Assembly (NCBI GenBank): GCA_003555335.1
Contig: PWHD01000049.1
Span: 102,424 to 166,423, forward strand
Direction: 5' to 3'
DNA length: 64,000 nt
Source of the DNA: Mollicutes bacterium
GTDB taxonomy: Bacteria; Bacillota_I; Bacilli_A; Izemoplasmatales; Izemoplasmataceae
Each line of letters begins with the position of its first letter. Position 1 is the stretch's first letter. The position numbers and the translations under genes were made by a program. A model generated the notes under the pieces. The model was not told the DNA's origin. It searched no databases and saw only the letters and a program-made list of their open reading frames with translations. This document shows positions 27,078 through 38,044 of this stretch, piece by piece.

Positions 27078-27118
27078 GCCTTCAAAGTTCATGCTGGATG
27101 GTTATCATCCGCACTTAT

Positions 27119-27153
27119 TAAAAAAACCGGTCGAAGGATGCAACCGGTTTTTC
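27119..27153 (-). terminator. Terminator after deoB
   Basis: Minus strand AAAAACCGGT, 11-nt loop, ACCGGTTTTTTT, 36 nt after the deoB stop. Confidence 0.85.
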
Positions 27154-27188
27154 ATGAATCACGTTGATTGATGGTTATCTCGGGCGGA

Positions 27189-28364
27189 TTATTCCAGATG
27201 GTCCAAAAAACTCTTTCCGTAGGGCGGGCGTTTCACCTTGAAGTTCTCAGACAGGGTCGCCGCAATGTCGGCAAAGCTTTCCCGGTCCGAAAGACGCCCG
27301 CCGCCAAGGATCCTGTTGTGAATGAGCAGCGGCACATACTCGCGGGTATGGTCGGTGCCGGTATGCGTCGGGTCGTTGCCGTGGTCCGCGGTGATGATGA
27401 GCAGGTCGTCATCATTCATCTTCTCAAGCAGGTCGCCGAGTTGCTCGTCGAATTCCTCGAGCGCATCCTTGTAACCTTTGGTGTCGCGGCGGTGACCGTA
27501 CTTCGCATCGAAATCAACCAGGTTCAGATACGCAAGGCCGGTGAAATCCTTGTCCGCGTAGGCGATATAGTTCTCCATGCCTTCCTTGTTGTCGCTCTGG
27601 CGATGGGATTCGGTGATGCCCTCGCCGTCGTAGATATCTTCGATCTTGCCGAAAGCGACAACGTCATAGCCGGCTTCCTTGAGAAAATCGAGCGTGGTCT
27701 CGGCGTAGGGTTTCAGCGCATAGTCGTGACGGTTCGGGGTCCGTTTGAACTCGCCTTTCTTTTTTCCGACAAATGGTCTTGCGATGACCCGCCCGACCTT
27801 GTATTCTTCTTTCATGGTCAGTTCGCGGGCGATCTCGCAGGCTTCGTAGAGCGCATCCAATCCGACCTTCTCCTCGTGGGCAGCGATCTGCAGGACGCTG
27901 TCGGCCGAAGTGTAGACGATCAGATCGCCGGTCTTCAGCTGGTGCTCACCGTACTCATCGAGAATAACGGTTCCGCTGCTGGCCTTGTTGCCGACAACCT
28001 TGCGGCCGGTTCTTCTTTCGAGTTCCTTGATCAGGGATTCGGGAAAGCCGGTATCGGTGAAGGTCTGAAACGGCGTCTCGACCTTGAGTCCCATCAGTTC
28101 CCAGTGACCGGTCATCGTGTCCTTGCCGACACTGATCTCGGCCATGCGTGCGCAGTAACCTTCGGGATTTTCGACAGGGTCGACACCTTTGATTTCGGTA
28201 AGGTTTCCGATGCCCAGTTTTTTCATGTTGGGCAGGGTGATGCCATTTTCGGCGCGGGCGATGTTGCCGAGGGTATTGGTACCCTCATCACCATAGTCTT
28301 TCGCATCGGGCAACGCACCGATTCCGACACTGTCTATCACAATAAGAAATACACGTTTATACAT
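27189..28364 (-). CDS. deoB: Phosphopentomutase
   Basis: A 391-aa alkaline-phosphatase-superfamily enzyme that interconverts (deoxy)ribose-1- and 5-phosphate, linking DeoD to DeoC. N-terminal metal site [14 protein letters not shown], the phosphorylated Thr region [10 protein letters not shown], and C-terminal metal ligands in [21 protein letters not shown] are all present. Its ATG abuts the xerD stop. The xerD-deoB order matches Bacillus (ripX-drm), while deoC and deoD lie 24 kb away. Confidence 0.97.
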   Translation of the reverse strand: MYKRVFLIVIDSVGIGALPDAKDYGDEGTNTLGNIARAENGITLPNMKKLGIGNLTEIKGVDPVENPEGYCARMAEISVGKDTMTGHWELMGLKVETPFQTFTDTGFPESLIKELERRTGRKVVGNKASSGTVILDEYGEHQLKTGDLIVYTSADSVLQIAAHEEKVGLDALYEACEIARELTMKEEYKVGRVIARPFVGKKKGEFKRTPNRHDYALKPYAETTLDFLKEAGYDVVAFGKIEDIYDGEGITESHRQSDNKEGMENYIAYADKDFTGLAYLNLVDFDAKYGHRRDTKGYKDALEEFDEQLGDLLEKMNDDDLLIITADHGNDPTHTGTDHTREYVPLLIHNRILGGGRLSDRESFADIAATLSENFKVKRPPYGKSFLDHLE

Positions 28365-29264
28365 CTAATCTCTCCTTTTCGCATGTGGATGGTATGCATC
28401 ATAAACAGCGATGAGCTGTTTTTTGTTGATGTGGGTGTAAAGTTCGGTGGTCGAGACACTCACGTGACCGAGCATCTCTTGGACATAGCGCAGATCGACG
28501 CCGGCTTCAAGCAGATGCGAGGCAAAGGAGTGTCTGAGCGTGTGCGGGGAGACATTCTTGTTCACCCCGGCTTTCAAGGCGATGTCCTTGAGCACCTTGT
28601 AGAAACCGACGCGACTGACCGGCTTTCCAAGGCGGTTCAAAAAGACGTGGGTCGTGGGCGCTTTCTTGAGTTTGAGCCGGCCGTCCTCGAGATAGCGCTT
28701 GAGTGCTTTCTCCGCCATCGCACCGATTGGCACGATGCGTTCTTTATCGCCTTTGCCGTGGACATTGATGAGTCCTTGGTTGATATGCAGGTCGTTGACT
28801 TTCAGTCCGGTAAGCTCGCTGATTCTGAGGCCGCTGCCGTAGAGGAGTTCGATCATGGCCCGGTTGCGTTGTGCAAGCGGGTTGGTGCCTTCAACATTTT
28901 CAAGAAGGCTTTCCATTTCTTCAAGGGTGAGCACATCGGGCAGCCTTTTTTCCTGCTTGGGGCGGTGGACGTTCAAAATGACGTTGTCGGTGACTTCCTT
29001 CTCATCGAGCAGAAACTGGTGGAATGCTTTAAGGGCGCTCAGTTTACGTGAGACCGTCGAAGGCGTACGGTGTTTTTTTCTGAGCACCATGAGGTATTGT
29101 TTGATGGTGTGCTTGGTGATCGCCTGGGGATTTCTGATCTCTTTTTTCTCCAGGTAGTCGATATAGTGTTTCAGATCGTTCAAATAAGCCGCCACGGAGT
29201 TCTTGCTCAGGTGTGAGGACGCTTTGAGTTCGTATTCGTATTCCTTGAGCAGTTGTCTTAACAT
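28365..29264 (-). CDS. xerD: Site-specific tyrosine recombinase XerD
   Basis: A 299-aa recombinase with an N-terminal SAM-like DNA-binding domain and the full catalytic set: Arg in YGSGLRISEL, Lys in HGKGDKERIVPI, HTLRHSFASHLLEAG, GHVSVS and the nucleophile Tyr in TELYTHI. Length and the deoB neighbour point to the chromosomal dimer resolvase and not a mobile-element integrase; no attachment sites or other mobile genes are near. GGAGG precedes the ATG, and the gene starts 9 nt after hemW. Confidence 0.95.
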   Translation of the reverse strand: MLRQLLKEYEYELKASSHLSKNSVAAYLNDLKHYIDYLEKKEIRNPQAITKHTIKQYLMVLRKKHRTPSTVSRKLSALKAFHQFLLDEKEVTDNVILNVHRPKQEKRLPDVLTLEEMESLLENVEGTNPLAQRNRAMIELLYGSGLRISELTGLKVNDLHINQGLINVHGKGDKERIVPIGAMAEKALKRYLEDGRLKLKKAPTTHVFLNRLGKPVSRVGFYKVLKDIALKAGVNKNVSPHTLRHSFASHLLEAGVDLRYVQEMLGHVSVSTTELYTHINKKQLIAVYDAYHPHAKRRD

Positions 29265-29273
29265 GGTGGCCTC

Positions 29274-30380
29274 CTATAGTAACGCGAAAATCTCGTTGCC
29301 CAGAAGCAGACCCGCTTTGGTGAACCTGAGGTGTCCGTCCGCAATCTCGAGCAGGCCTTCTTCTACTTTCCGTGCGAGTTCGGGATAAAGGATGAGAAGC
29401 GGTTTGGAGAATCTTTTTTCGAAGGCGGCGAGGTCGATGCCGCTTAGAAGCCGCAGCCCCATCAGAAGATAGTCCCTGGGTTCTTCGTACGGGTAGTCGT
29501 AGTGGGTAGGACGACCGGACTTTTCGACCTGAGTGATATAGTCTTTCGCCCGTTTTTCGTTATAGTGTCTGCGGTTGGCCAGTTTCGAATGGGCGGCGGC
29601 ACCAAGACCTCGGTAATCCCTGTCTTCCCAGACCGCGCTGTTATGGCTTGACTCGTGACCCGGGCGTGCGAAGTTCGATATTTCATAATGGCCGTAACCT
29701 GCACCTGTGAGCGTATCGATGAGCTGAAGATACATCTCGGATTCGGTATCCTCATCGAGGAGTTCGAGGGTGCCTTTTTTGTAGAGGGTATGAAGCCGTG
29801 TTCCCGGCTCCAGAATCAGACTGTAATAGGATATGTGGGGGATTTTGAGGGCCAAGGCGGCTTCAAGGTCGTTTAAAAGTTCTTCTGTTGTCTGCTCCGG
29901 AAGAGCGAACAGAAGATCGATGCTGATGTTGATGAAGCCCGCATCTTTGAGAATCCGGACCGCTTCTCGGATGGTTCTTCCGTCATGGTCGCGGTTCAGG
30001 GTGCGCAGGTGTTTGTCGTTGAAGGTCTGTGCCCCGAGACTGATGCGGTTCACGCCGTGGTGCGATAACAGGCGCGCGAAGACCGGAGTGATGTCGGCAG
30101 GGTTGCACTCGACGCCGAACTCTTTCAGTCCGGTGATGTCGATGTGGCTAGTGAGTGTGCCTAGGATCTTGTGAAGATTGTCAAGGGAGAGGCTCGAAGG
30201 CGTGCCGCCACCGAGATGGATGGTCCTTAGTTCGCCGTATTCAGCCTTGTGATGGACGATTTCATGACACAAGGCCTCGGTATAGGCATCCTTTTTGTCT
30301 TCACCAGCGACTTCCTTCACGAAATCACAGTAACTGCATATGCGCGAACAAAACGGGATATGAATATAAAGTGCGTACAT
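29274..30380 (-). CDS. hemW: HemW-like radical SAM protein
   Basis: A 368-aa radical SAM protein with the cluster motif CSRICSYC near residues 10-17 and GGGTPSSL in the SAM pocket, plus the HemN-type C-terminal domain. HemW is a heme chaperone; these proteins are often misnamed coproporphyrinogen oxidase. The start at MYALYIHIPF is chosen for AAGGTG 6 nt upstream and for the family's N terminus. A TATAAT lies only a few bases further up (30394-30399), so a short-leader transcript is possible. Followed closely by xerD. Confidence 0.93.
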   Translation of the reverse strand: MYALYIHIPFCSRICSYCDFVKEVAGEDKKDAYTEALCHEIVHHKAEYGELRTIHLGGGTPSSLSLDNLHKILGTLTSHIDITGLKEFGVECNPADITPVFARLLSHHGVNRISLGAQTFNDKHLRTLNRDHDGRTIREAVRILKDAGFINISIDLLFALPEQTTEELLNDLEAALALKIPHISYYSLILEPGTRLHTLYKKGTLELLDEDTESEMYLQLIDTLTGAGYGHYEISNFARPGHESSHNSAVWEDRDYRGLGAAAHSKLANRRHYNEKRAKDYITQVEKSGRPTHYDYPYEEPRDYLLMGLRLLSGIDLAAFEKRFSKPLLILYPELARKVEEGLLEIADGHLRFTKAGLLLGNEIFALL

Positions 30381-30433
30381 GATATCACCTTTGATTATAA
30401 CATGGATCCGGGGTTTTAAGGGTCCGGACAATG

Positions 30434-30462
30434 AGAAAATAACACGCGAAAGGCGTGTTATT
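30434..30462 (-). terminator. Terminator overlapping lepA stop codon
   Basis: Minus strand AATAACACGC/GCGTGTTATT with a five-base loop and T-rich tail; the lepA TAA lies in the stem. Confidence 0.75.
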
Positions 30463-32287
30463 CGTCTATGGATAGTACGGAGAGGAAGGCTTCCTGCGGC
30501 ACTTCGACCGAACCGACCGTCTTCATGCGTTTCTTACCTTCTTTTTGTTTTTCGAGCAGTTTCTTCTTCCGGGAGATGTCGCCGCCGTAACATTTGGAAA
30601 GCACATTCTTGCGCATCGCGCGGATGGTGCTTCTAGCGATGATGCGATTGCCGATCGACGCCTGGACGGGAACCTCGAACATTTGCCTCGGGATGATCTC
30701 TTTCAGTTTCTCGGTAATGTATTTTCCGCGTTTGTAGGCGAAGTCGCGGTGGACGATCGTGGAAAGCGCATCGACGATTTCATTGTTGATGAGGATGTCC
30801 ATCTTGACGAGATTGCTTTGTTTGTAGCCTTTCAGTTCGTAATCGAGGGAAGCGTAGCCTTTCGATGACGATTTGAGCTTGTCGAAGAAATCATAGACGA
30901 TCTCCAGCAATGGAAGGTCGTAGGTCAGCTGGACACGGTAGTCGCCGAGGTACTGCATGTTTTTGAAGTGGCCTCGCTTGTTCTGGCAGAGTTCCATGAT
31001 ATTGCCGACATATTCTTTCGGGCACATGATGGTCGCATCGACAAACGGCTCTTCGATCCGGTCGATGTTCTGGTTATCGGGCATGTCGCTCGGGTTATCG
31101 ATTACGCGCATAGTGCCGTTGTTCATGTAGACATGATAGATGACACTCGGTGCGGTCGCGATCAGTTCGATGTTGAACTCCCGTTCGAGACGTTCCTGTA
31201 TGATCTCCATATGGAGCATGCCGAGAAAACCGCTGCGGAAACCGAAACCGAGCGCCTGGGAATTCTCCGCTTCGAAAATGAGTGAGGCATCATTGAGTTT
31301 GAGTCTTTCAAGCGCTTCACGGAGTTCATTATAACGATTCGAGTCAATCGGGAAAAGGCCACAGAAGACCATGGGGTTCAGGGTCCTGTATCCGGGCAGC
31401 GCGGATAAGGCCGGATTGTCTTTGTGTGTGATGGTGTCACCGACACGGACATTCTCGACCGACTTGATCGATGCCACGAGGTAACCGACATCGCCGGGGC
31501 CCAGATAATCGCGTTTGACCTGTTTCGGGGTGGTCACGCCGACTTCGCTGACCTCATAGGTGACACCGTTGGCCATCATCTGGATGATGTCGCCTTTTCC
31601 GATGGTGCCCTCGATGACACGGATTGAAGGAATGACACCACGGTAAGGGTCATAGATCGAATCAAAGACAAGGGCTTTGAGTGGGGCTCGCGGATTGCCC
31701 TGAGGCGCCGGAATTTTCGCGATGACCTGATCAAGAATCTCCTCGATGCCCTTGCCCTCTTTCGCACTGGCCAAGATGGCATCGGAGGCATCAAGACCGA
31801 TGACATCTTCGATATCGTCCTTCACTTTACCGATATCTGCCGAAGGCAGATCGATTTTGTTGATGACGGGGAGGATCTCGAGATCGTTATCGAGGGCGAG
31901 ATAGACATTGGCGAGGGTTTGCGCTTCGATACCCTGGGCCGCATCGACAACAAGGAGCGCACCTTCACAGGCTGCGAGTGACCGGGACACCTCATAAGTG
32001 AAGTCGACATGGCCCGGCGTGTCGATCAGGTGGAAAATATAGGTGTTGCCGTCCTTGTGCTCGTATGCTATCTCGACGGCATTGAGTTTGATGGTGATGC
32101 CACGCTCTCTTTCAAGGTCCATCGAATCGAGAAGTTGTTCGCGCATCTCCCTGGCGGTGATTGATTTTGTCAGTTCCAAGATTCTGTCGGCAAGCGTGCT
32201 TTTCCCATGATCGATATGCGCAATGATGGAAAAATTGCGGATGGTTTTCTGTCTTTTTTCAATGGCTGTGAAATCTCTTTTGTCCAT
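30458..32287 (-). CDS. lepA: Elongation factor 4 (LepA)
   Basis: A 609-aa translational GTPase that back-translocates or helps ribosome assembly under stress. G1 AHIDHGKST at residues ~23-31, G3 DTPGHVDF, G4 NKID, and the LepA-specific C-terminal domain ([24 protein letters not shown]) are visible. lepA followed by hemW is a common Gram-positive order. A promoter is seen upstream and a terminator follows. Confidence 0.98.
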   Translation of the reverse strand: MDKRDFTAIEKRQKTIRNFSIIAHIDHGKSTLADRILELTKSITAREMREQLLDSMDLERERGITIKLNAVEIAYEHKDGNTYIFHLIDTPGHVDFTYEVSRSLAACEGALLVVDAAQGIEAQTLANVYLALDNDLEILPVINKIDLPSADIGKVKDDIEDVIGLDASDAILASAKEGKGIEEILDQVIAKIPAPQGNPRAPLKALVFDSIYDPYRGVIPSIRVIEGTIGKGDIIQMMANGVTYEVSEVGVTTPKQVKRDYLGPGDVGYLVASIKSVENVRVGDTITHKDNPALSALPGYRTLNPMVFCGLFPIDSNRYNELREALERLKLNDASLIFEAENSQALGFGFRSGFLGMLHMEIIQERLEREFNIELIATAPSVIYHVYMNNGTMRVIDNPSDMPDNQNIDRIEEPFVDATIMCPKEYVGNIMELCQNKRGHFKNMQYLGDYRVQLTYDLPLLEIVYDFFDKLKSSSKGYASLDYELKGYKQSNLVKMDILINNEIVDALSTIVHRDFAYKRGKYITEKLKEIIPRQMFEVPVQASIGNRIIARSTIRAMRKNVLSKCYGGDISRKKKLLEKQKEGKKRMKTVGSVEVPQEAFLSVLSIDE

Positions 32288-32318
32288 GGGAAATCTTCCT
32301 TTCTTGAACGCTTAAACT

Positions 32319-32347
32319 ATTGTACACCAAATCCCTTGCAATTTCAA
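32319..32347 (-). promoter_or_regulatory. Promoter of lepA
   Basis: TTGAAA, 17-nt spacer, TACAAT on the minus strand, about 30 nt before lepA. Confidence 0.7.
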
Positions 32348-32443
32348 TGTTTTAAGACTGGTAAAAGCGAATGATGAAAACCGGTTCTTCACTTCCATTA
32401 AACCATTCAAAAAAGGGACAACGAAGCTATCCCCGTTTTGAAA

Positions 32444-32481
32444 AATTAAAAAGGACGATCCGAAGAGCGTCCTTTTTAATT
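32444..32481 (-). terminator. Terminator of rnpB
   Basis: Fourteen-base stem AATTAAAAAGGACG/CGTCCTTTTTAATT directly after the RNase P RNA 3' end. Confidence 0.88.
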
Positions 32482-32482
32482 C

Positions 32483-32827
32483 GCGTTTCTATAAGCCATG
32501 TTCTGTACCCTTGCGGGCGGTAACCATTTATCTGCGCCTAAGCGCCTCCTCCACAGGTTTGATTTCCCTAGAGGAGTGCCCCTACCAAAGTTTGGGTTTC
32601 TAGCTTGCGGGGTTTACCCGTTCCACCCCGTCCCTTTCGGGCCGGGCTCGTCTCTGTGGCACTTTTAAAGATACTCATACCTCAAAGAGGTATTTTCTCA
32701 GCCGTCACCATCAAATGGTGCATAGCGTTATTGTTTCCGCTATCGCAAACACTACATTCATCTCAGAATGTGCTAGCATGGACTTTCCTAACCGTCGTTG
32801 GCATGACGGTTCGATTACCCGAAACGC
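32483..32827 (-). ncRNA. rnpB: RNase P RNA, type B
   Basis: On the minus strand the conserved segments appear in the right order: GGGTAATCG, AGGAAAGTCCATGCTAGCAC, GAGTATCTTTAAAAGTGCCA followed by CAGAGACGA, GTGGAACGGGTAAACCCC, GAAACCCAAACTTTGGTAGG, and ACAGAACATGGCTTAT. The ends pair (GCGTTTC with GAAACGC). The GAGTATC/AAGTGCCACAG layout is the Bacillus type B form, which supports a Bacillota or Mycoplasmatota host. Ends are set from the terminal pairing and the promoter. Confidence 0.97.
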
Positions 32828-32833
32828 AAACTC

Positions 32834-32862
32834 ATTATAAACGAATCGCTTCTTTTTTGCAA
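32834..32862 (-). promoter_or_regulatory. Promoter of rnpB
   Basis: TTGCAA, 17-nt spacer, TATAAT on the minus strand; the predicted start coincides with the first base of the P1 stem. Confidence 0.85.
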
Positions 32863-32883
32863 GTTTTATAAATACGCTTTACG

Positions 32884-35043
32884 TTATTTTTTCTCTGGTG
32901 CCTTGTTTTTTGGTTTTGGTTTGTCCGATTTCTCGGGGCGAGGCAGAACCGCTTTTCTGGAGAGGTCGACACGGCCGCGATCGTCGATGCCGATGACTTT
33001 CACATCGATACGGTCGCCGAGTTTGACGACATCTTCGACTTTTTCGACACGTTTGTGGTCCAGCTTGGAGATGTGGACCAGACCGTCCGTACCGGGCCAT
33101 AGCTCGACGAAGCAACCGAATTTCTCGATGCGCACGACCTTGCCGTTATAGACTTCGCCGACTTTCGCGACGCGGACAATGTCCTCGATCTTCTTGATGG
33201 CGTTGTCGATCGGCTCGGTTCTCGTATGCATGATGGTAACACGTCCGTCCTGTTCGATGTCGATCTTGACATCGTCGTTTTCCTCGACGATCTTGGTGAT
33301 CTGTTTGCCGCCCGGGCCGATGACATCGCGGATTTTGTCCGGATCGATGAACATGATTCTGACTTTCGGTGCGTGCTTGGATACTTCCGGACGAGGTTCG
33401 GCGATGGTCGCGGTCATGTTCTCAAGAATTTTCATCCGCGCGGTTTTCGCGTCTTTAAGCGCTTCTTTGAGTATATCCTTGGAAAGACCGGCAATCTTGA
33501 TGTCCATCTGCAGTGCGGTGACACCGTCTTTTGTGCCGGCGACCTTGAAGTCCATATCGCCGATATGGTCCTCAAGACCCTGGATATCACTAAGGACGAA
33601 GTTTTTCTCGCCATCATTGATGAGGCCCATTGCGATACCCGCCACGGGCGCCTTGATCGGAACACCGGCGGCCATCAGGCTCAAACAACCGGCGCAGATG
33701 CTGGCCTGCGAGGTCGAACCGTTGCTTTCGAGAATTTCGCTGACGACACGGATGGTGTAGGGGAAATCCTCCTCTTCCGGCAATACCTGCAAGAGCGCGC
33801 GCTCGCCAAGCGCACCGTGACCGATTTCACGGCGTTTCGGCGGGCCGTAGCGGCCTGTTTCGCCGACACTGTAGGGCGGGAAGTTGTAGTGGAGCATGAA
33901 ACGTTTGTTCTCGGTGTCGCCGAGGCCATCGATCTTCTGATGCTCGCCGAGGGCGCCGAGGGTGGTGAGACTCAGAGCCTGGGTCTGCCCACGGGTGAAC
34001 ATCGCACTTCCGTGAGTCAGTTCAAAGAGGTCGATCTTGCTTTCGAGCGGTCTGATCTCATCAAGTTTACGGCCATCAGGACGAATTTGCTTTTCAACGA
34101 TCGAGCGTCTGATTTCCGCGGTGACGAGGTCGTCGAGGGCGTTTTTGGCATCCTTGATTCTGCTGGCGAGTTCGGCTTCGTCCAGATCGGGATAGGTGTT
34201 TGTGAAATGTTGCTCGATTTCTTCTTTGTACGCGCGGACGTCCTCGCCGCGTTGTTCGCGGTCGTAGGCTTCAACGGTCTTCAGAACTTTGTCTTTATAA
34301 TTCTCATGGATATAACGGACAATCTCTTCATCTTTTTCTTCAGGTATGAACTCGATTTTTTCCTGCCCGAATTCGGCGATGATTTCATTTTGGAAATCCA
34401 CGAGTTTCTTGATCCATTCGTGGCCGAATAAGATGGCATCGAGCATGACTTCCTCGTCGACTTGTTGCGCACCGGCTTCAACCATGTTGATGGCATCTTT
34501 GGTTCCGGCGACGATCAGATCGATATCGGATCTTTCCATCTGTTCTTCGGTGGGGTTGATCACGAACTCATCATCGACCCTACCGACAGTGACACCGGCA
34601 ATCGGTCCGTCAAAAGGCATCGGGGACAAGGCGAGTGTCAGGCTGCTGCCGAACATGGCGGTCATCGGCGGGGAGTTGTCGATGCTTCCGCTCATGACGG
34701 TGTTGATGATCTGAATCTCATGTCTGAATCCATCCGGAAAGAGAGGACGCAGCGGTCTGTCGATCAGTCTTGCGGTAAGGGTTTCGAGTTCTGTGGGACG
34801 GCCTTCCCTTTTGAAAAATCCGCCCGGGATTTTTCCGGCCGCGTAGAGTTTCTCTGTGTAGTTGACCATCAGGGGAAAGAAATCCATGTTCACCGGTTCT
34901 CTTGAGGCCTGGGTCACCGAGAGTACGGATGTGTTGTCGTAGTGGATAATCGCGGCTGCGGTCGCCTGCTTTGCAACGCCACCGATTTCCACGGAGAGCT
35001 TTCGCCCGTCGAAGTCCATTTCAAAAACTTTGGCTTCATTCAT
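32884..35043 (-). CDS. pnp: Polynucleotide phosphorylase
   Basis: A 719-aa 3'-5' exoribonuclease with two RNase PH domains, a KH domain ([15 protein letters not shown]) and an S1 domain ([18 protein letters not shown]) ending in a basic tail. Substrate-site text such as [10 protein letters not shown] and [12 protein letters not shown] is intact. Full family length. In Bacillus pnp follows rpsO; here rpsO is 3 kb away on the same strand, with a three-gene operon between. Confidence 0.98.
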   Translation of the reverse strand: MNEAKVFEMDFDGRKLSVEIGGVAKQATAAAIIHYDNTSVLSVTQASREPVNMDFFPLMVNYTEKLYAAGKIPGGFFKREGRPTELETLTARLIDRPLRPLFPDGFRHEIQIINTVMSGSIDNSPPMTAMFGSSLTLALSPMPFDGPIAGVTVGRVDDEFVINPTEEQMERSDIDLIVAGTKDAINMVEAGAQQVDEEVMLDAILFGHEWIKKLVDFQNEIIAEFGQEKIEFIPEEKDEEIVRYIHENYKDKVLKTVEAYDREQRGEDVRAYKEEIEQHFTNTYPDLDEAELASRIKDAKNALDDLVTAEIRRSIVEKQIRPDGRKLDEIRPLESKIDLFELTHGSAMFTRGQTQALSLTTLGALGEHQKIDGLGDTENKRFMLHYNFPPYSVGETGRYGPPKRREIGHGALGERALLQVLPEEEDFPYTIRVVSEILESNGSTSQASICAGCLSLMAAGVPIKAPVAGIAMGLINDGEKNFVLSDIQGLEDHIGDMDFKVAGTKDGVTALQMDIKIAGLSKDILKEALKDAKTARMKILENMTATIAEPRPEVSKHAPKVRIMFIDPDKIRDVIGPGGKQITKIVEENDDVKIDIEQDGRVTIMHTRTEPIDNAIKKIEDIVRVAKVGEVYNGKVVRIEKFGCFVELWPGTDGLVHISKLDHKRVEKVEDVVKLGDRIDVKVIGIDDRGRVDLSRKAVLPRPEKSDKPKPKNKAPEKK

Positions 35044-35136
35044 TTTTCTTTTTTCCTCTTTTCTTTATCTTTTATATAATCTATTTAGTATCATATCATA
35101 AAATGTCTGTTTCGCATAGTTTTTGGGTATTTTTCA

Positions 35137-35168
35137 TGAAAAAGCAACGACTTTCAAAGTCGTTGCTC
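35137..35168 (-). terminator. Terminator of the permease-amidohydrolase-UPF0316 operon
   Basis: Minus strand GCAACGACTTT/AAAGTCGTTGC with a tight loop and five Ts, just after the UPF0316 stop. Confidence 0.85.
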
Positions 35169-35172
35169 TAAG

Positions 35173-35712
35173 TTATCGTCTCAGGATGCCGTAACCGCCG
35201 TAGGCCGGTCTGATATCGTTGACCGTAATCATGACGTCTTCCTGGAAGGAACGGATCAGTTCGATGACCTCTTCCATCTTCTTTCGGGGAATGTGCATGT
35301 AGAGAATCTCTTTGCGGTCGTCCTTGCCGTAGGCATCAGTGGCGGTGACACCGTAGCCCATCTCGCGAAGCGCGATCGAGACCCGTTTGCCGTGGGTCTT
35401 TTTGACGATCGCCTCGATCTTGACGGTGCCGATGGCCAGTTTCTTCTCTACGACACTGCCGTAATAGTTACCAAACGAAAACGCCAGGGAATAGACGATC
35501 ACTTTCATGGGGTCCTCGGTGACATCGACCAGAACCGTCGCCGCGAGCAGGACCCAGATGATGACTTCGAAGAAACCGATGGTGGCGCCTTTCAGTTTCT
35601 CGCCCTTGGTGATCAGGACAATACGCACGGTGGACATGGCGACTTCGATGATTTTCACAATGAAGATGACAAAATAAAGAATAATGGGATGGATATCCAG
35701 AAAAGCGCTCAC
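35173..35712 (-). CDS. UPF0316/DUF2179 membrane protein
   Basis: A 179-aa protein with three N-terminal membrane segments (IILYFVIFIVKIIEVAMST, GFFEVIIWVLLAATVLV, IVYSLAFSFGNYYGS) and a C-terminal cytosolic DUF2179 domain ending ITVNDIRPAYGGYGILRR. This is the YebE-type UPF0316 family, of unknown function; DUF2179 is a ferredoxin-like domain also found in YitT proteins, where a ligand-sensing role is suspected. It follows the amidohydrolase by 9 nt and ends the operon. Confidence 0.9.
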   Translation of the reverse strand: MSAFLDIHPIILYFVIFIVKIIEVAMSTVRIVLITKGEKLKGATIGFFEVIIWVLLAATVLVDVTEDPMKVIVYSLAFSFGNYYGSVVEKKLAIGTVKIEAIVKKTHGKRVSIALREMGYGVTATDAYGKDDRKEILYMHIPRKKMEEVIELIRSFQEDVMITVNDIRPAYGGYGILRR

Positions 35713-35721
35713 CTTATCATC

Positions 35722-36891
35722 CTATCTGATCTCATGGACGAGGTTGCCGTCGATATAGACTTTGGAAGGGCGCGTCATGATGTCGAAGATGTCCCCATCC
35801 CAGATCACGATATCGGCGTCCTTGCCGGGTCTGAGGGACCCGACCCTGTCTTCGATACCGTTCAGTGCCGCGGCGCTTTTGGTGACGCTTTCAAGGGCGC
35901 TTTGTCTGTCGAGCCCTTCCTTGACGAACAGGGCGACCTGGACCATGATGTTTTCAAGCGAGATCACAGGGTGGTCGGTCATGATCGCGAACGGGATGCC
36001 GTGTTCAGCGAGGATGCGGGCACTCGAAAAGGAACGGTTCTTGGTTTCGTATTTGGTGCCGGTGCCGATGGTCGGGCCTAAAATGATGGGCACGCCGCTT
36101 TCCTTGACGGCCTCGGGAATGAGGTGGGCTTCGGTTCCGTGGTCGATGGTCGCGTTTAGACCGAACTCCTTGGTAATTCTGAGGGCTGTCATGATATCGT
36201 CGCTGCGGTGAGCGTGAATCTTGACAAGCATACCGTCAAAGACACGGCTCAGGCTGTGCAGTTTCATGTCGAAGGTCGGTTTTTTCGCATCATCTTCGTT
36301 GTTCTCGTATTTTTTCATCTGTTCGTGATAGTCCTTGGCTTTAAAAAGCCATTCGCGCATCAAAGCGGCACTGGCCATCCTTGTCGCGGGATTCTTCTTT
36401 TGGGTTCCATAGACACGTTTCGGATTCTCACCGAGCGCCATCTTCATGCAGACTTCATCCTTGAAGACCATTTCCTCGACGGTCTTTCCGACCGTCTTGA
36501 GCGCTGTGAAGGTGCCACCGATGATGTTGGCGCTGCCGGGACCGCTCACAACCGTGGTGACGCCGCCGGCAATGGTGTAGCGGAATGCGGAATCAAAGGG
36601 ATAGAGGCTGTCGATGCCTCTCAGTTCAGGATAGATGGGATTGGTGATTTCGTTGGTGTCGTTCCCTTCGAACTGGATGCCCTCTTCCATGATGCCTATA
36701 TGGCAATGGGGATCGACGAGTCCCGGCGTGACAATCGCGCCTTCGGCGTCGATGATCTCATAGCCTTCGTATGCTTTCGGATCGAAATCGCGGCCGGTAG
36801 CCTCGATTTTACCGTCTTTGAGGGCGACAAAGCCCGTTTCGTTGTTGATGGTTTCCATGGTGAAAAGTTTGCAATTCTTAATGACTTTCAT
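35722..36891 (-). CDS. Metal-dependent amidohydrolase, imidazolonepropionase-like
   Basis: A 389-aa TIM-barrel hydrolase of the amidohydrolase superfamily. Metal ligands: HCHIG after the first strand (residues ~60), KIHAHRSDD, DHGTEAH and TDHPVIS with the terminal catalytic Asp in that last motif. A typical flanking beta-sandwich made of both termini ends in GKDADIVIWDGD. Substrate unknown; it could be a cyclic amide or peptide. The start overlaps the permease end by 14 nt. Confidence 0.88.
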   Translation of the reverse strand: MKVIKNCKLFTMETINNETGFVALKDGKIEATGRDFDPKAYEGYEIIDAEGAIVTPGLVDPHCHIGIMEEGIQFEGNDTNEITNPIYPELRGIDSLYPFDSAFRYTIAGGVTTVVSGPGSANIIGGTFTALKTVGKTVEEMVFKDEVCMKMALGENPKRVYGTQKKNPATRMASAALMREWLFKAKDYHEQMKKYENNEDDAKKPTFDMKLHSLSRVFDGMLVKIHAHRSDDIMTALRITKEFGLNATIDHGTEAHLIPEAVKESGVPIILGPTIGTGTKYETKNRSFSSARILAEHGIPFAIMTDHPVISLENIMVQVALFVKEGLDRQSALESVTKSAAALNGIEDRVGSLRPGKDADIVIWDGDIFDIMTRPSKVYIDGNLVHEIR

Positions 36892-38014
36892 TTTCTACGT
36901 CCTCTCTGATTTTTTTCTTGAATTCTTTATCCAACTTGAGCCGGTTGTGATGGACTTCCTTGGCATAATCCACGGAAGTGCGGATCATCCCGGTAATCGG
37001 GATGGCGAGAATGATGCCGACAACACCGAAGAGATAGCCGAAAAAGACAAACGAAGAAAGCACAAGTAGCGGATGGAGTTTTGTTTCCCTGCCCATGATG
37101 AGTGGCTGGGCAACATTGTTTTGGATGAGCTGGCCGATGACGACGGTGATCAAAATCGCCAGCGGTGCATATTCGCCAAACATGAGTGTCTCATCGGTGA
37201 GACTGTAGAGTACTGGCAAAAGCATCGCGATGAAGGGCCCCACATAAGGAACGACATCAAAAAAGCCGAGCATGAAACCAAAAAGCAGGCTCCGTTCCCT
37301 GAATCCCAGTATGAAAAAGACCACGGTAAAGACAATCGCCATCACGAACATGGTGGCGAAACGGCCGTTGAAATACTGTTCGGTGACCCGGTTCGCCCGG
37401 CTCAGAAGCTCAACCGCATGGTGACGGACCGATTTCGGAAACAGGATGAGGATGCCTTCATAGATGCGCTGGCGGTCATTGAGGATGAAAAACAGAAAGA
37501 CCGGTACGAGCACGATCGTGATGATGATGTTGGTCACACTGCGAAAGACGCCGAGCAGATCGAGATCGAGATCATTCAGGTTCTCCCAGGTGAGCACTTC
37601 GGCGATATTCGCATAAAGCGCCTCCAGAAAACCACGGTCTTCGAAGAACTCATCAAGTGCGCTGACGACCCTCGGCCAGTCCTCCCTAATGAAGTTCGCG
37701 CCTTGTTCATAGATCAGCCCGCCCGCGAAGCGGCCGATGATATAAAGAAGGAAAGCGACACCGGCCATCACCAGGATGGTATTCAGGAACCGGTAGCGCT
37801 GTTTCAGTTTCTGTTCGAGAAGCTTGAAGACCGGCGAAAGCAGATAACTGATGAAAAGCGCGATGGAAAATGGCAGGACAATCGCGATCAGCGCCTGGAT
37901 GAAGCGGTCGATGAAATCGGTGAAAATCAGTCGCAGCAAAAAAATGATTGTCAGCAACAAAGTGGTGACGCCCAGATAGATAAGCCATCTATAATATTTC
38001 GGAAGTTCTTTCAT
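36878..38014 (-). CDS. AI-2E/PerM family permease
   Basis: A 378-aa membrane protein with about eight segments, the pattern of the AI-2E (PerM) superfamily: paired N-terminal helices, a long soluble stretch (residues ~110-160), then a segment with GFFDVVPYVGPFIAMLLPVL and QNNVAQPLIMGRETKLHPL, the family's most conserved text. Members export AI-2 or act as Na/H antiporters; substrate here is undetermined. AGGAGG precedes the ATG. First gene of the operon with the amidohydrolase and UPF0316. Confidence 0.9.
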   Translation of the reverse strand: MKELPKYYRWLIYLGVTTLLLTIIFLLRLIFTDFIDRFIQALIAIVLPFSIALFISYLLSPVFKLLEQKLKQRYRFLNTILVMAGVAFLLYIIGRFAGGLIYEQGANFIREDWPRVVSALDEFFEDRGFLEALYANIAEVLTWENLNDLDLDLLGVFRSVTNIIITIVLVPVFLFFILNDRQRIYEGILILFPKSVRHHAVELLSRANRVTEQYFNGRFATMFVMAIVFTVVFFILGFRERSLLFGFMLGFFDVVPYVGPFIAMLLPVLYSLTDETLMFGEYAPLAILITVVIGQLIQNNVAQPLIMGRETKLHPLLVLSSFVFFGYLFGVVGIILAIPITGMIRTSVDYAKEVHHNRLKLDKEFKKKIREDVENESH

Positions 38015-38044
38015 CGGTGACCTCCTACTATAAGTCTCAACACC

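Noticed and set aside
28365..29264. Tyrosine recombinase as sign of an integrated element
   Set aside because: The gene sits in the conserved hemW-xerD-deoB context with no att-like repeats or phage genes, so it is the housekeeping XerD.
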